64,000 nt of DNA from Macrolepiota albuminosa (lineage: Eukaryota > Basidiomycota > Agaricomycetes > Agaricales > Agaricaceae). Of this stretch, positions 1 to 12,126 are shown in pieces. A program made the translations under genes and the position numbers. The stretch is from the NCBI GenBank assembly GCA_027475525.1, contig JAMWFC010000005.1, positions 310,001 through 374,000 of the forward strand. The letters are read 5' to 3'. Position 1 is the stretch's first letter. Each line of letters opens with the position of its first letter. Below the pieces are notes generated by a model. The model saw only the letters and a list, made by a program, of their open reading frames with translations, had not been told where the DNA came from and made no database searches.

Positions 1-2913
1 TGGCGATCACCAATGGTGGCCTCGCGCCACCCATCCCACTGAGGGATGGACTGGGGTGTACCGTAGTGGTCGAGGCGTTGTAGCCTCTCGTCGTCGATAG
101 CAGCCGCCTCGTTGTAGAGCCAGCTGTTGCTGAAGAATAGATGGGCCAAGTAGGTGACCCCATAAGTGTATGCGTGGTCAGCCCAGCTGATCGGAATTTG
201 ATTGTGAAGAAGGACACATAACGCATCCGAAGTGGTGAACACGGAAGCTGACGCTTCCGGGATGTCCACAGCCTGAACCTCAAAGTTAGGGTTGTCGGCG
301 TGGAGGGGCACAAAGGCTTGCCCCGTAGCCGCCTCGTACTCAGCCACGGCCTCTTTGTAGAGGCCTGGCCTGGCGAAGACATAGGCCAGGTACTTGTGTA
401 CCGTGGCCTTGGAGGGGCAGCTGGCGCTGAGGGCGCGTACAAGCGCAAACCCAAAGAGGCTGCGCCAATGAATGCGCATGGCTCGGTCCATACGTTGGAC
501 GTCCCAGGACGTCCATAAAGGAGGGCGTATGAGCCCAGGTAGTCCAAAGCAAATGGTTGCTTTGGGTCAGGGGGGGTAAGGCCGATAAAGGCAATTTTCC
601 CTCCCTCTTTGCGGCGATAGAGCCGCGACGGCACAATCATTCGCGGGACGTTCTCCCGCTCCTCTGGACTCGCGAAGGGTACCGCGATAGTCCTATACTC
701 GACCTCGTTGAGTAGATGAGACATAGCTCTGTCTTGGGCCGTAGGGTGGCAGTTGAGCGCCACCCGCTTGAATTCGTTGAGCAAGAGGTAGCCCAACTGA
801 CGCTGACAAAGCGGCGTAAACTGGTTGTTAACCAGTGCATGAAGTCTGCGGACTTCTCAAGGACTGCGGGGAAACTCACGAGGTGCTACTTGGTACACCT
901 TACTGTTGTGGGGCATCACCGCGGCGTTGCCCTGTTTATCGTCCTCAAAGGACCTGGCTGCACGGGCTTCTTGCCCGACGAAGATGGTATTGGTCACTGG
1001 TGACCAATAGAATTGGGGAGCTAACCCCACGCCAAAGAATGAGTTTTGGCGCTCAATAGTGTGATCACGATAGATCACAACACCGAGTGCATCAGGGATG
1101 TGCCCGGTTTGGTCCTCAAGGAGGGCTGCTCCTCGCTTGGCGCTATCCTGCGCCCGACGTTCCATCTTGGCCCGTCGATTGCTGTTGCGCCGTTCACGTG
1201 CCATACGTTGTGCCGCCGTCTCGTGCGGCACAGGGGATTCTATACAAGCCTCTTCAGGCTCCTTGTACCAATCGTCGTCGGAGGGTGGGGAGGGCAGCCT
1301 CTCTGGCTCCGACTTCTCAGGTCGTGGGTCCATAGCCCACACACACCGCAGGAGTCGGGCTGGTGGGCCCTCTACCAGTATAGCAGGTAAAAAGGGGATG
1401 TTAGCCCCTGGGGCCCCTTTCAGGGCATCCTCGGGGAAGTGCACGTTGACGTATGTGTGCCCTTCCGGTTGCTTACTCCGACAATCCTTTCAGGGTTGTG
1501 AGGCCTTAGCCTCAGTGGGGCATGTGCTCACGCCCCTGGAACTCTGCTCCCCAGAGTGGGTGGTGGACACCACGGATACTGGTCGTGAAGACGCAACCTC
1601 AGACGCGCCACTGGCGAGGCACTGGATAAGCCGGGGGGCGGCTGGAGCAGGGACATCTTCATAGGGAAGAATGTCCCGTCCTAGGCCGGCCTCCCAGCCA
1701 GGGGCAGCAACGCTCGACTTAATCGAGCAGGAGGGCGCGTCCTCCACTCCTTGCCAACGCGCCCTTTTGCTGGAGTCGGTGTCCCAACTCAGGGGTGTAG
1801 TCTGCCACTTACGAGCGGCCGATAGGGCAAGAAGATCTGTTTTGCGCTGAGCGCGCATATGATCCATGTCGTCCATCATCTGGCAGATGAGGACGACTGC
1901 CTCCGCATCGCGGAGGAATGATGACTAGCGCGCATATGATCCATGTCGTCCATCATCTGGCAGATGAGGACGACTGCCTCCGCATCGCGGAGGAATGATG
2001 ACTCTGTGGGTACATCGTACCCGTTATCTCCTAGTCGTTGGAGAAGGGTAGCCAGGACTAAGTCCTGGTTGTGAGTGGGCTCAACAGCCCGTGCTTTTCC
2101 TTTGTCGCGTTGAGGACGCGACTCTTCTTCCGAGCTGGGCTCGGATTGGTGCGGCATTTCCAGCCGCTGTAGCAAGGAGAGCTTTGCCAAGCTCTCCGTC
2201 GGCGCATCAGCCGATGAACTGATGCTCCGTTCTGTATTGAGAGTTTCTGTACTCTCAATGGCCGCAGTGGCCTGCATGAGGGATGCTTTGCGTCCCTCTA
2301 GATTGTTATTTGGTGCTGTGGTCGACAGGGAAATCGACTGGCCTCCCTTGGCTTGCGACTCATGCGAGTCGCTGTACTGGGGCATTGCGCCCCAAGCCCC
2401 CATCCAAGCCGGGGGGTACGGCATCATTACGGGCACACCACCCATCCCAGGGTAGTGCACCGGGGCGGTAAACTGGGGAAAAGGATGTGTCCCCAGTTGC
2501 CCTGTTGCCGGTACGGGGGCAAGCTGCCTCCATGCTGACGCTGCTTGGGGGCTGACTAGCCCCCCATAGGCCTGTTGCTGGAATTGGCCCTCGGTGTGAT
2601 GTGGCGCATAAGCGCCCGGTGCTGGTTGTTGGGGCTGATAGCCGCCCACAGGTGCGTTCTGGGGCATGAAGTTGCCCTGCATGGTTTGAAGTGGCGGATA
2701 GCCACTGATCACCAGCTGCTGCGGCAGGTAGCCCGCCGCTGGTGGTTGCTGCTGCTGTGGGAAGCCCACAGCTGGTTGCGATTGTCCCCACTGGGGCGCA
2801 TTTTGGGTCAGCGGGGGAGCCATCTGCCCCTCCCCTTCAGCCGACGGTAAGACCGACGGTGTACTCTCAAACTGCTGCTGCTGGTCACTCAAGTCCACAG
2901 GCATGCTGTCCAT
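1..2913 (-). pseudogene. Element A extra ORF (ORF3) downstream of pol, unknown function
   Basis: The ORF starts at the ATG at 2913, about 100 bp after the pol stop, and runs off the left edge. The first ~300 residues are rich in Pro, Gln, Ser and Thr with polyQ near the start. The rest is more ordered, with an Arg/Glu-rich basic stretch around 1230-1150 and a globular-looking part from about 1130 to 1. One frame can be followed throughout except for the 77-bp duplication at 1850-2003, in-frame TGA codons at 1490 and 857, and a one-base shift near 485, after which it stays open to base 1. I see no signal peptide, membrane segment or known motif, so it is not an evident envelope protein despite its env-like position. 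It could be a captured host gene or a lineage-specific accessory protein. Confidence 0.55.
1850..2003. repeat. 77-bp tandem duplication, in A ORF3
   Basis: Two adjacent perfect 77-bp copies (second from 1927). Shifts the ORF3 frame. Confidence 0.97.
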
Positions 2914-5030
2914 GGTTGGGAAAAAAGCGAAAAAGAAATTTCGCCTTTTAAGATGTGTTTCAGCCACAGCTGCTGACCAACTCAGCCAAGCCGCAATCGG
3001 CACTGCCGATCAAATTAAGCGCCAGCACGCTTACTTAATTGATGTGGGCGCTTAACGCCCTTCAACTCCAAATAACGGTCAAGTGCTGCTAGCTTGGAGC
3101 AATGGGAGTGTGGCTCCCATATTGTGTCCCCCAGGGACCATCGTACTTCAAACTCGAGCATGTTATGCTCAGTCCACTGGTGCCCAATTATGCACTCGAC
3201 AAACCATTCATCATCGTCTCGAGCCCCAAAATCATAGGGGCCCAGGGTTGCCCTGTTAGGGAACAGTGCATCGTCAGATGCGCTGTAAGGTCGCAACAGC
3301 GACACATGAAACTTAGGAACAATGCGTCGTTCCTGTAATGCCAGAGGCAGCTCCAACACGTAGTTGGAGGTACTTGGCTCTGCGTCTAGGATGCGGTATG
3401 GGCCTACCCACTTCGGGCAGAGTTTACTCGCCCGTCCCTTTGGGAGCTTCAGATTACGCATTGATAGGTAGACCAACGCTCCTACTGCTATTGGCGGGTC
3501 CGCTCACCTACGGTGATTGGCATTTTTTGCCTGGAAGACTCGCGCCTCTATGATGGCGTCATGCGCTGCCGCGATGTTCTCCAGGGCCTGCCTGGCGAAC
3601 TCGACAACTCCACGGTGAGCCACTGTATCAGCATGAACTTCGTGCAGCATGGAGGGCAAGTACCCTCCGTTGAGTTCAAAGGGAGCATACCCTGTGGTAT
3701 CCGAGATACTCGCATTAATCGCAAACTCAGTGAGTGGACACCAGTCCACCCAGTCCCGTTGGTCAGGGCGAACAACTGCCCTCAAATCTGACCTATACTG
3801 CGGTTAGCCCGCTCTGTCTGCCCATCCGTTTGAGGATGGAAGGACGTCGACATGAGGAGTCGCGCTCCTAGCAGTTTGTGGAGTTCTCTCCACCATTGAG
3901 ACGTGAACTTCAAGTCACGATCGCTCACAATGGTGCTAGGCAGCCCATGCAGCCTAACAATCTCCCTCAGGTAGATCCACGACAGCTCCTTAGCCGTCAG
4001 CGTAGTTCGCACCGGTATGAGGTGCACCATGCTCGTCATGCGGCATATGACTACCCAGAGGTAATCGAACCCTCTGGACTTGGGAAAGGGACCTACAAAG
4101 TCCATTCCGATTGAGTCCCAGGGTTTCACCGGCACGGGTAGCTGGTGTAGCTTCCCGGGAGGGGATCCAGGGGGCAACTTTGCCCTCTGACATGCTGCGC
4201 ATGACGCGCAAAACTTAGTCACTTCTTGGGCCATACGTGGCCACCAATACCATCTCCAGATGTAGCCCAACGTCCGGGCGGCACCAAAGTGCCCCACCAG
4301 GGCATGGGCCTGGTCCAAGACCCGCATAACAATGGTACGCGTACGGGGGAGGCATACCACTGCCACCCCTTGACGGTTCTCCGTCGTGATGAGTCCACCA
4401 GGCTCATGCCTGAACCAAGGATGGTCGTCAGGATTGGCAATTATCTCGGCGAAGAGAGGATCATCGCCATAGTCCTGCACCACCTCCTGCCGGAAGTCGT
4501 CATTGACCAGGCTAGGAGGCTGGGATGAAGGCAATTCGCCTTCGAGCATCTCTGCAAGCGTAACGGGTACATCGTGGCGCTCATGCTCCCTAGTGGACAC
4601 TGGGTCCACGGCTTCATGCTCCTTGAGCAACTGGGCGGCTACGTCCTGTTCTTCACGCTGCTCTCTGAGGCGAGTGCTTCGCCTCCGTTCATCATCACGC
4701 ATAGCGCGTACTTCCAGGACATGCTTCCTGAGCTCCTGGTATCGGTGGAGAGGTAAATCCTCTCCATCAGGGTCTATGCAGCAGTCTGCCTGCACATACT
4801 CATGAGGCTCGTGAGCCTCCCCGACTACATCACTCTCAAAGTAGCGCGACAAGCAGTCTGCCACTTTGTTGAGTTCACCTTTAACATAGGTGATGTCAAA
4901 CTGGTATCTCGACATGTAGTCTATCCACCATTGCTGGTGCGGCGACAAGTTCACCTGAGTTTTAAAGAACTCAAGGGCCTTGTGGTCCGTTATGATGTGG
5001 ATGGGGTATCCCATCAGCTTATCCTCCCAC

Positions 5031-5184
5031 TTGAGGAGGGCCTCGAGTATGGCAAGAGTCTCCAGCTCGTGCACCGCATAGTTTTGCTGGGCCGTCGTGA
5101 ACTTCTTTTGAGGAGGGCCTCGAGTATGGCAAGAGTCTCCAGCTCGTGCACCGCATAGTTTTGCTGGGCCGTCGTGAACTTCTT
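5031..5184. repeat. 77-bp tandem duplication, in A RNase H
   Basis: Second copy from 5108. Breaks the RT-RNase H frame. Confidence 0.97.
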
Positions 5185-6204
5185 CAACATGAACCCTGCT
5201 GGGCGGCACGTCTGCCAGCTGCTTCCCTGGCCATACATGGCTCCGATGCCTGTCTTGGACGTGTCGCAAATGAGCCATATTGGCTCGTCCCATCTAGGGT
5301 CGATTGGTCAAATCACCGGAGTCTTCGTACAGATCTGTTTGGCCATCTCAAAGCACCGCTGGTGCAACGGCCTCCAATTGAACGGTGACCCATTCTGCGT
5401 CATGGCCATAAGTGGCCCAGTATAGGCTGTGACATCAGGCAAGAAGCTCGATATGTAGTTGACAAGGCCAACAAATCGTTGGATGTCATTGTAGTTTCGG
5501 GGCGTGCGCCACTCCCGAATACGATCGAGCTTGTCCTGATCAGGGTGGATACCCCGCTTGTCTATGACATGCCCTAGGCAGTCTATACTCTGAGCGTAGA
5601 GCTCACATTTTTTCCACTTCAAGTACAACTTGTACTTGCGCAGTCGTTCGAATACGACTCTGAGGTGCTGCTCATGCTCCTCCATGGTATCCGAGTAGAT
5701 GAATATGTCATCTAAGTAGACGTGCATGAAACGTCCTATTACGTCTCGGAAGATAGAGGTCATTAGCCTCTGGAAAGTTGCTGGAGCATTGCAGTCTCCA
5801 ATCTGCATTATATTGCTCGTGAATGTACCCATGATCGACGCAAATACGGTCTTGGGTACATCCTTGGTGCGAATGCGCACCTGCTTGTAAGCGTCAGTAA
5901 GGTCAATCTTCGAGCGATACTTCGCCCGAGCCACGTCTTCCCAGATCACCTCTTGATCTGGTAAAGGAGTTACATCCTTTATGGTATTGTCATTGCGCTG
6001 ACACGCATCAAGAGCTGTTCAAAGGGTTCCATCCTTCTTCGGGATGCACAATAACGGTGCAGCTTGAGCGGTGGTGCATGGGGACCACCATTGAGCATTC
6101 AAATAGCGATTAGTCTTATCGTGTAGTTGCTCCTGGAGGGCGCATGGACAGCGCGGCAAGTGGTACTTATACTGCTTGTTCTCGTCTATGAGATTAATCT
6201 CATG

Positions 6205-6358
6205 GTTCACCTCCCGCCATGGCGGGAGCTCCTCCTTGGTCCCATTGACCATGTCAGCAAATTCTTCTTGCCATTGCTGACGTTCACCTCCCGCCATGGC
6301 GGGAGCTCCTCCTTGGTCCCATTGACCATGTCAGCAAATTCTTCTTGCCATTGCTGAC
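6205..6358. repeat. 77-bp tandem duplication, at start of A RT
   Basis: Second copy from 6282. Repeats the LPPWREV segment. Confidence 0.97.
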
Positions 6359-6359
6359 G

Positions 6360-7921
6360 CAATCGAGGAATATCTTCCTCACGAAGGCTTGTCGCCTTCT
6401 GCTTCCCCTTCATGCGTACCGGGGGAAGTACTTCCACCGTCTCTGAGGGTGGCCAAGGCGGCGGTGCATACTGCTCGCGCATTGCGAGCACCCGATTGAC
6501 ACTGTCATCAGGTATATGTAGTCTCAGCGGGGCACCCGCTGCTGCTGCCTTATAAGCCACGAGGCTTCTTCCTTCACGTACAAGCGAGTACGCTACGGAT
6601 ACCTCGTCCGGGGCTGGCTGGCGATATGCTGGTTTGACGGTCATCTGTCTCTGGTGCGCATTTCGCGCACACGTGGCTGCCACCAGCTCGTTCCACTCTT
6701 GCAGCATTTGGGGGTCATATGCCCAGTCATACTCCGGTAGGGGAGCTGGTCGTTCCCATAGAGACCGTGTGTCCCCCTCTACTGAGGCTTCCGCCTCTCG
6801 GATGCTGTCTTTCAAGTCTTCCAACTTGACTCGTGAGGACGTAGGTGGACATACATCCACTGAGTCCTCCCGTTGTCTCGCCTTTCGGTGGCGTTTGTCC
6901 GGAGGCCTTGCGCCTCGAATCTCAGGAGCAATTATTCGCTCGTTGCTCCTCTTGGAGGCTTGATACTCCTCCTCGCTCATCATTACCACGTTGTGGTCTG
7001 CGCTCAGTCCAGGCATAGCCTGCACTTCCTCCTCCACATTCTCCATGGCCGGCACTCTGCGCTGGCCAAGTCATGGAGAGTCCTTGCGTTTCTCCGTAGT
7101 GCGATGATGTCGCAGACGATTATCAGTGTCATCTGCTGTTGCTCGTTCGGCTGGGATCACTTTCCCATTCACTAGTACCTGACATTGGTCAAAGTCTAGT
7201 ATGACTTTGTTACGCCGCATGAATGGTGTTCCCAGTCTTTCCCATTCACTAGTACCTGACATTGGTCAAAGTCTAGTATGACTTTGTTACGCCGCATGAA
7301 TGGTGTTCCCAGTATTATATCGTAGCGATCGAAGTTCGCTACATCCATGTATTCCCGGCTACGTGAGCCCAGCGTTTGGACATTCACATTTGTCCCATAC
7401 TGCACCATGGCTCGGCTCCCTACGGTGCCCAGCTGTAACGCCAATGGCGTATCCAACTCCTGCACGGATATTCCGTACACATGGGCGAACTGGGGCGTTA
7501 TGCCTGATGTGGTACTCCCAGAGTCCCATAGGGTCCATGCCTTGTGGCCGTCTACGTCCACATACGAGACCAGGCACTCCTTGTCTGCTCGTTTCAATGT
7601 AGGGCGCTGCAAAGTGCCCTCTGCACGACAAAGGGTCACCTTCTTCATCCAAACTACGTTATTCTGTTCGGGATCATTTGTGGACGGCCAATCCATCATC
7701 GCTGCTAGGCACTCAGAGTCGCTGTCGCGACTGTAATACTCATTGTCGTAGACGTCGTCATATACGTCGACTGTGACGTACTCCTCCCCCTCCACGACCA
7801 CACTCTTGGGCTCGGCGCCCGATGCCTCCTCTGGGGGCTCCTGGTTGTTTGTGGGGTGCTCCGCCTCAGACTCGGCAGATACGTCTCCATCACTCCCACT
7901 CGCGGCTGCAGTATGTGCAGC
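6360..7921 (-). pseudogene. Element A Pol: aspartic protease and linker to RT
   Basis: A retropepsin lies at about 7600-7200. Its active-site triad is DSG (WTLWDSGSTTSGI) and the C-terminal signature is DIILGTPFMRR. This enzyme would mature the Gag-Pol polyprotein inside virus-like particles. The frame is the same as gag: gag ends in a TGA at 7922 and the frame then stays open into the protease, so gag and pro were probably one ORF with CGA turned to TGA, or use stop readthrough. After the 77-bp duplication 7160-7313 an acidic and basic linker of about 280 residues leads to RT. Confidence 0.75.
7160..7313. repeat. 77-bp tandem duplication, in A protease
   Basis: Second copy from 7237. Repeats the GTPFMRR segment. 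Confidence 0.97.
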
Positions 7922-8542
7922 TCAAAGGTGGGCGCGGGGTGTATACCCCTTCCTCGGGGGTCCTGGCTTTGCAGGGCAGTTGGTAGCGTAGTGGCCTGGT
8001 TGGCCACACGTGAAACAAGTCCCCGACTGTCCCGGTGGGTTGGCCGGCTTGAAGTCCGGCCTTGGTTTAGGACGTTCTCCGTCCGGCGCCTGCTCTGGGC
8101 GTGGGTGGCTCCGCCCCCGGTTCGCAGCAGGGGTTCTGCGTACAACAAACCGCGTGTTGCAGTCACGGTCCAAATCGGTCTTTTTGGCCAGGAAGGTCCC
8201 CACATGCTGACCCTGTGAAGGTGTCCCACCAGGCGGTAGTCGCCTGGGTCCCCCTTTGTGTCCACTCTGATGTTTGTAGTGGTTAGCAGTCTTCAGAGAC
8301 TGCTCATACCGGATGGCATATGCCACAAATTCTTCCACATCGTTGACTTCTGGGGACAATCCATCCTCACGTATCAAATAGCGGCGCATATCCGCTGGAA
8401 TGCCATCCAAGAACGTTTCGAGCATTGTATACCTGTCCGGGTATACTGCCATGTTCTGGGCATGGTCATTAAGGGTATCATAGAACCCTTGTACTCCCAA
8501 CTTCTCGGTGTACTTGGCGGACTGGAAGTCCCGCCTTGCATC
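7922..8542 (-). pseudogene. Element A Gag, C-terminal part (zinc knuckle)
   Basis: This is the 3' half of the gag that starts at 20725. It holds a capsid-like helical stretch (YTMLETFLDGIPADMRRYLI) followed by a basic Gly/Pro-rich segment and a CCHC zinc knuckle, CFTCGQPGHYATNC (CX2CX4HX4C), which would bind the element's RNA. Element B is inserted immediately upstream at 8543, so the N-terminal part is 10 kb away at 18809. The ORF ends in TGA at 7922. Confidence 0.85.
8538..8542. repeat. Left target-site duplication of element B (gcatc)
   Basis: The five bases gcatc precede the first LTR of B and recur directly after its second LTR at 18804-18808. This proves insertion by integrase and gives the exact ends of B. 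Confidence 0.95.
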
Positions 8543-9341
8543 TGTCACGACCCCTCCCCCCCGGAACCTCCCCGGGACACCCCCGGAGTCCCATCCGGGA
8601 ACCTCTTTCGTCAATCCCACAGCGCACCCCGCCCCCGCCGCTGCCGACGCCGCCATCACACGCATCGAGGACCGCCATCAGCCATCAACGATCGCCATCA
8701 GCCAGCCCCCCGGGACCCCTGCATCACGGACCCCGGGATCACCCGCCATCAACGATCAGATCACGCGGCTCGCATCCGGCCATCACGCATCACGCCCCAC
8801 GCATCACAACCTCCCTCCGCACCAATTGATCGCGCGTCCCCACACGCGCGATCCCGGTATACAGTCCCCGGCCGCTACTCAATGGCCCCCGGAACTCATC
8901 CCAGACACCCCGGAATCCCGAGACACGATCCGTAGTACTTATAGTATAGCTCCCCGTTGTATTCGCTAGTCTTGATATTGCATAACTGTTACTTGGATAT
9001 TGCGTGCCCTCTGTTTGACTGGTACGCCTCGTTTGGTACGCTTCGACTGGCACGCCTCGGTATTCGCGTGCTATAAGTTTGGTACGCACTTCGCGACTCT
9101 TAAGTTACTAACTTGGTCTCGTCTTAGAACCTCCGGTTCACGACTCGACCCCCTCTAACTCTCAGCTACTCTCATCCAAAACCCCCGGACTCTAGTCCCC
9201 TCTCCCGGGATTACCCCTGTCCTCGTCTTGAACCCCGGAGTCCTAGCCCCGGAGTTCCAGACACCCGAGTATCCGTAGATCAAGTCCGCATCGTAAGGGC
9301 GTCGCTTTCCCGGAAAGCCCCTGATTCAGCGGAACCTGACA
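8543..9341 (+). repeat. Element B 5' LTR (799 bp)
   Basis: Starts TGTCACGACC and ends CCTGACA. It matches 18005-18803 almost perfectly. It contains the TATA-like box at 8939-8948 and the presumed transcript start near 8969. Confidence 0.97.
8939..8980 (+). promoter_or_regulatory. Probable core promoter and transcript start of element B
   Basis: A TATA-like run (ttatagtata) lies about 30 bp upstream of agtcttgatatt (8969-8980). That 12-mer is the exact complement of the PBS, and in self-priming elements the primer is the 5' end of the transcript. The spacing therefore supports a start at about 8969. Confidence 0.6.
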
Positions 9342-9342
9342 T

Positions 9343-9354
9343 AATATCAAGACT
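9343..9354 (+). promoter_or_regulatory. Self-complementary primer binding site of element B
   Basis: The sequence aatatcaagact begins two bases after the LTR. It is not tRNA-like (no TGG start) but is the reverse complement of LTR bases 8969-8980. This is the arrangement known from Tf1, where the first bases of the element RNA fold back to prime reverse transcription. Confidence 0.75.
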
Positions 9355-9551
9355 CCTTCCTTACACCGTTCTTGATGGCTACGTATACTCACACTTACTA
9401 CCCCACCGGGTACCAGACCGACCCTTACGGACGCCCGGTACCCGACCACTACTCCGCGCAGACCCCCCGCCCCGTCTACCCACCCCTCCCGTACGAACCT
9501 CCATATCTCCACCGCCACTGGGCCCCCGACCCGTCCCTCTACGACCTGGGG

Positions 9552-9705
9552 CCCTCAGCCAGCTGGGCCCCTCCGCCCAATTTAGCCATGGCGCGACCCG
9601 TGGAGGTCCCCTCGTACCGGAGCATCCCCCCTCAGCCAGCTGGGCCCCTCCGCCCAATTTAGCCATGGCGCGACCCGTGGAGGTCCCCTCGTACCGGAGC
9701 ATCCC
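9552..9705. repeat. 77-bp tandem duplication, in B gag
   Basis: Second copy from 9629. B2 has a single copy at the same place. Confidence 0.97.
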
Positions 9706-9857
9706 GGGGGCCTGCCGGAGACCCCACCTGTACCCAGTGGACCTCGCCCGATTCCCCCCAGCGAGGGCCCCTTTGCACCCACCCCCTACTACGGTTACCA
9801 GCGCCCCGTCCCCCAACCCCGAGAACCCCGAGGACCCCCCTACCCCGACTACCCCCC

Positions 9858-10011
9858 TCGTCATTACCCGGCCGCCGCCCCACCCGCTCGAACCCCTCCC
9901 TCGCCAATGGGACGACGACGCCTCGAGGAGTATGTCGTCATTACCCGGCCGCCGCCCCACCCGCTCGAACCCCTCCCTCGCCAATGGGACGACGACGCCT
10001 CGAGGAATATG
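9858..10011. repeat. 77-bp tandem duplication, in B gag
   Basis: Second copy from 9935. Single in B2. Confidence 0.95.
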
Positions 10012-10886
10012 AACGGCAACGGGACGAGATACTCCGCTCCCTCAGGCTCTCACCGGAGGACTTCGCGCAACGGACGAGGACGCTGCTCGTGGAATTCGGG
10101 CACGACGACTTCGAAGGCACCCCGGAGGAATGGGCTCACTGCCTGGTCGAATTCGGGGATCGCCTCACGCGAGGAGAACTCCCGGAGCCAGCCATGGTAA
10201 AGTATAGGCGCAATACGATCCTCCGGGAAGAATTACAGCAGCTGCTCGACGAAGTCCACGCGTCCCCCTCCCCTCGGCCCCTCAACGACCCCGCGGACCC
10301 AGGTCGCTCGATTCACATTCGACGGGAACCCCCGGAACCGGCCCCAGCAGTCCCGGCAACCCCCACGGTCCCCACTCCGGAGCAACGGCAACGGGAAGAA
10401 CGGCAGAACGCCTCAGCCATACTACGGTCCCTCAACCTGACAGGAGGCCTCTTCGATCAACCCGCTGCTCGCACGGTAGGCTTGTCAACTCGCCGCAGGG
10501 CTAACTCCGTTCCTAGTACCTTCAAGACCTGGGGACAGCCTCAAAGACCCCTGGAACCCCTCCCGCGAACAGACAACGCCCGACCCCTGGCCCCGACGAA
10601 CCCCGGTAGAGCCCGGGTGGACACCCCTAGTACGGACGACACGCTATGCTACATTGACGAGCTCACGCGCGACAACAACGAACAACGTCCCGCGCCCGCG
10701 CCCGCCCCGGCACCAGCACCGCCCGCCACGTCCGCCCCGGCCCCTCCGGAGCGCAACTTCCGCCGCGATCCGCCACCCCACTTCGACCTACGGAACCCCC
10801 CGCGACCCCCGATGCAAGCCCGACCCTCCCGGATTGAACGTCCCCCGCGCAACCCGGCACCCGACCCAGCACCTAACCCCCCTCCG

Positions 10887-11040
10887 CCCGACCCGACACC
10901 GCCGAACCCTCCCCGACCGCCTCCGCCACCCCCAGCTGAACCTCGAGGACGACCCCCAGGCCCCCCGACCCGACACCGCCGAACCCTCCCCGACCGCCTC
11001 CGCCACCCCCAGCTGAACCTCGAGGACGACCCCCAGGCCC
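10887..11040. repeat. 77-bp tandem duplication, in B gag poly-Pro tract
   Basis: Second copy from 10964. Single in B2. Confidence 0.95.
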
Positions 11041-11048
11041 CCACCTCC

Positions 11049-11202
11049 GCCACTCCCTGCGTGGAGACCCGGGCCCCCTCCTGGCAGGAACGAACCCCCT
11101 TGGGACAACGGACCTCCCGGGCGTGGCCACTCCCTGCGTGGAGACCCGGGCCCCCTCCTGGCAGGAACGAACCCCCTTGGGACAACGGACCTCCCGGGCG
11201 TG
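11049..11202. repeat. 77-bp tandem duplication, in B gag
   Basis: Second copy from 11126. Single in B2. Confidence 0.95.
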
Positions 11203-12126
11203 CCCCCAGGTGAGCCACCCGGAGGAGGACCTCCCGGCGGGTGGGGCCCCGCCCTTGGTGCTTTTCCTCCTCAAGGAGGGGGGGGTAATCATTACTACTA
11301 CTATTACAACGCTGGCCCCCCTCCCCGTAACGCTGCCGGACCGGACGACGCTCGCGACGCCCTCGCCCGCGAAGGACGTCTAGACATTCAGAAACCTGAT
11401 GCGTTCACGGGCCGGGACCCCCGGAAATGGCGTACCTTCCTCACTCAGTGTCTTAATACGTTTCAGGCAAAGCCGCTCACGTTTCAGGTTGACAGCTCCC
11501 GGGTGGCCTTTGCCGCGTCGTACCTCCAGGGGATCGCCTTCGATCACTACACGGCCCTCATCCAGTTCGACCCCAACAACCCGGCACTCGCTCGCTGGCA
11601 AGCCTTCGTCGACGAGTTCTCCGGGAAATTCGGGATATACGACACCGTGGCCGAGGCCGAGGACAACCTCTTCAACCTCCGGATGCGCTCTGAAGAACGT
11701 TTCACTACCTTCATCGTACGTTTTGAAAAGGAAGCTTACGAGACAGGTTGGAATTACAGCGCCCTCCGGTACGCCCTCCGCCGCGCCCTCCCACAACGTA
11801 TCAAGGACGTCCTCCGACTCGCCCCGAAACAACCCTCCTACGACGGATACAAGGCCCTCGTCATGCAGATCGACCAGCGCTACTGGGAAGACCGCAGCGA
11901 GTATTCGAACTCCCGACCCCCCTGGAACCCTAGAGGAGGACCCCCTTGGCCCTCCGGCGAAGCTCCCAACCCCCAAGGTCGAAACCCTGGTCCCCCCGCG
12001 TTCCCTGGCGGCCGACCCCCGGTGAGTCGCGGCCCGCCCAATGCTAACCCCGGCAGCGGCACCCGCCCCCAGGCACAGCTCAACGCCGCCGTGGCCGCCC
12101 AAGACCCGGGCGACGCGCCAAGCCCC

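Larger units (their letters stand above)
3015..6359 (-). pseudogene. Element A Pol: RT, RNase H, integrase, chromodomain
   Basis: RT begins near 6290 (ELPPWREVNHEINL) and carries the catalytic YLDD box in VYLDDIFIYSD near 5700. RNase H spans about 5290-4800 (ITDHKALEFF). Integrase follows with an HHCC zinc finger near 4330-4200 and DDE-type residues in GMDFVGPF, VSDRD and DGQTERANRS. Then come a GPY/F-like motif (KWVGPYRILD, near 3410) and a C-terminal chromodomain (FVECIIGHQW...FEVRW...TIWEPHS, about 3210-3060). The domain order PR-RT-RH-IN-CHD defines a chromovirus. Frame is lost at duplications 6205-6358 and 5031-5184, by an apparent one-base deletion near 3782, and by an in-frame TGA at 3504. 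Without the duplications it would be close to intact. Confidence 0.85.
1..8542 (-). mobile_element. Element A (Ty3/gypsy chromovirus), 3' portion
   Basis: Read on the minus strand this stretch holds, in order, the end of gag with a zinc knuckle, protease, RT, RNase H, integrase, a GPY/F module, a chromodomain and then a further long ORF reaching the window edge. The 5' portion lies at 18809-21090; element B was inserted in gag between them with duplication of gcatc. The 3' LTR is not seen and must lie left of base 1 if it exists, because no copy of the LTR start at 21090 occurs in this stretch. The reading frame is broken by four 77-bp duplications, four in-frame TGA codons and at least two one-base shifts. 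Confidence 0.85.

Noticed and set aside
1..2913. Calling A ORF3 an envelope gene
   Set aside because: No signal peptide, transmembrane helix or fusion-peptide-like stretch seen.
9379..11292. Long minus-strand ORFs rich in Gly and Arg opposite B gag (also 10649-11218, 55370-57000)
   Set aside because: Shadows of a GC-rich, Pro-rich coding strand; no splice sites, and frames change wherever the sense gene is duplicated.
11380..12102. Minus-strand ORF opposite the B capsid domain (and 57067-58170)
   Set aside because: Exact mirror of the sense codons, conserved only as far as the capsid is; no start context.
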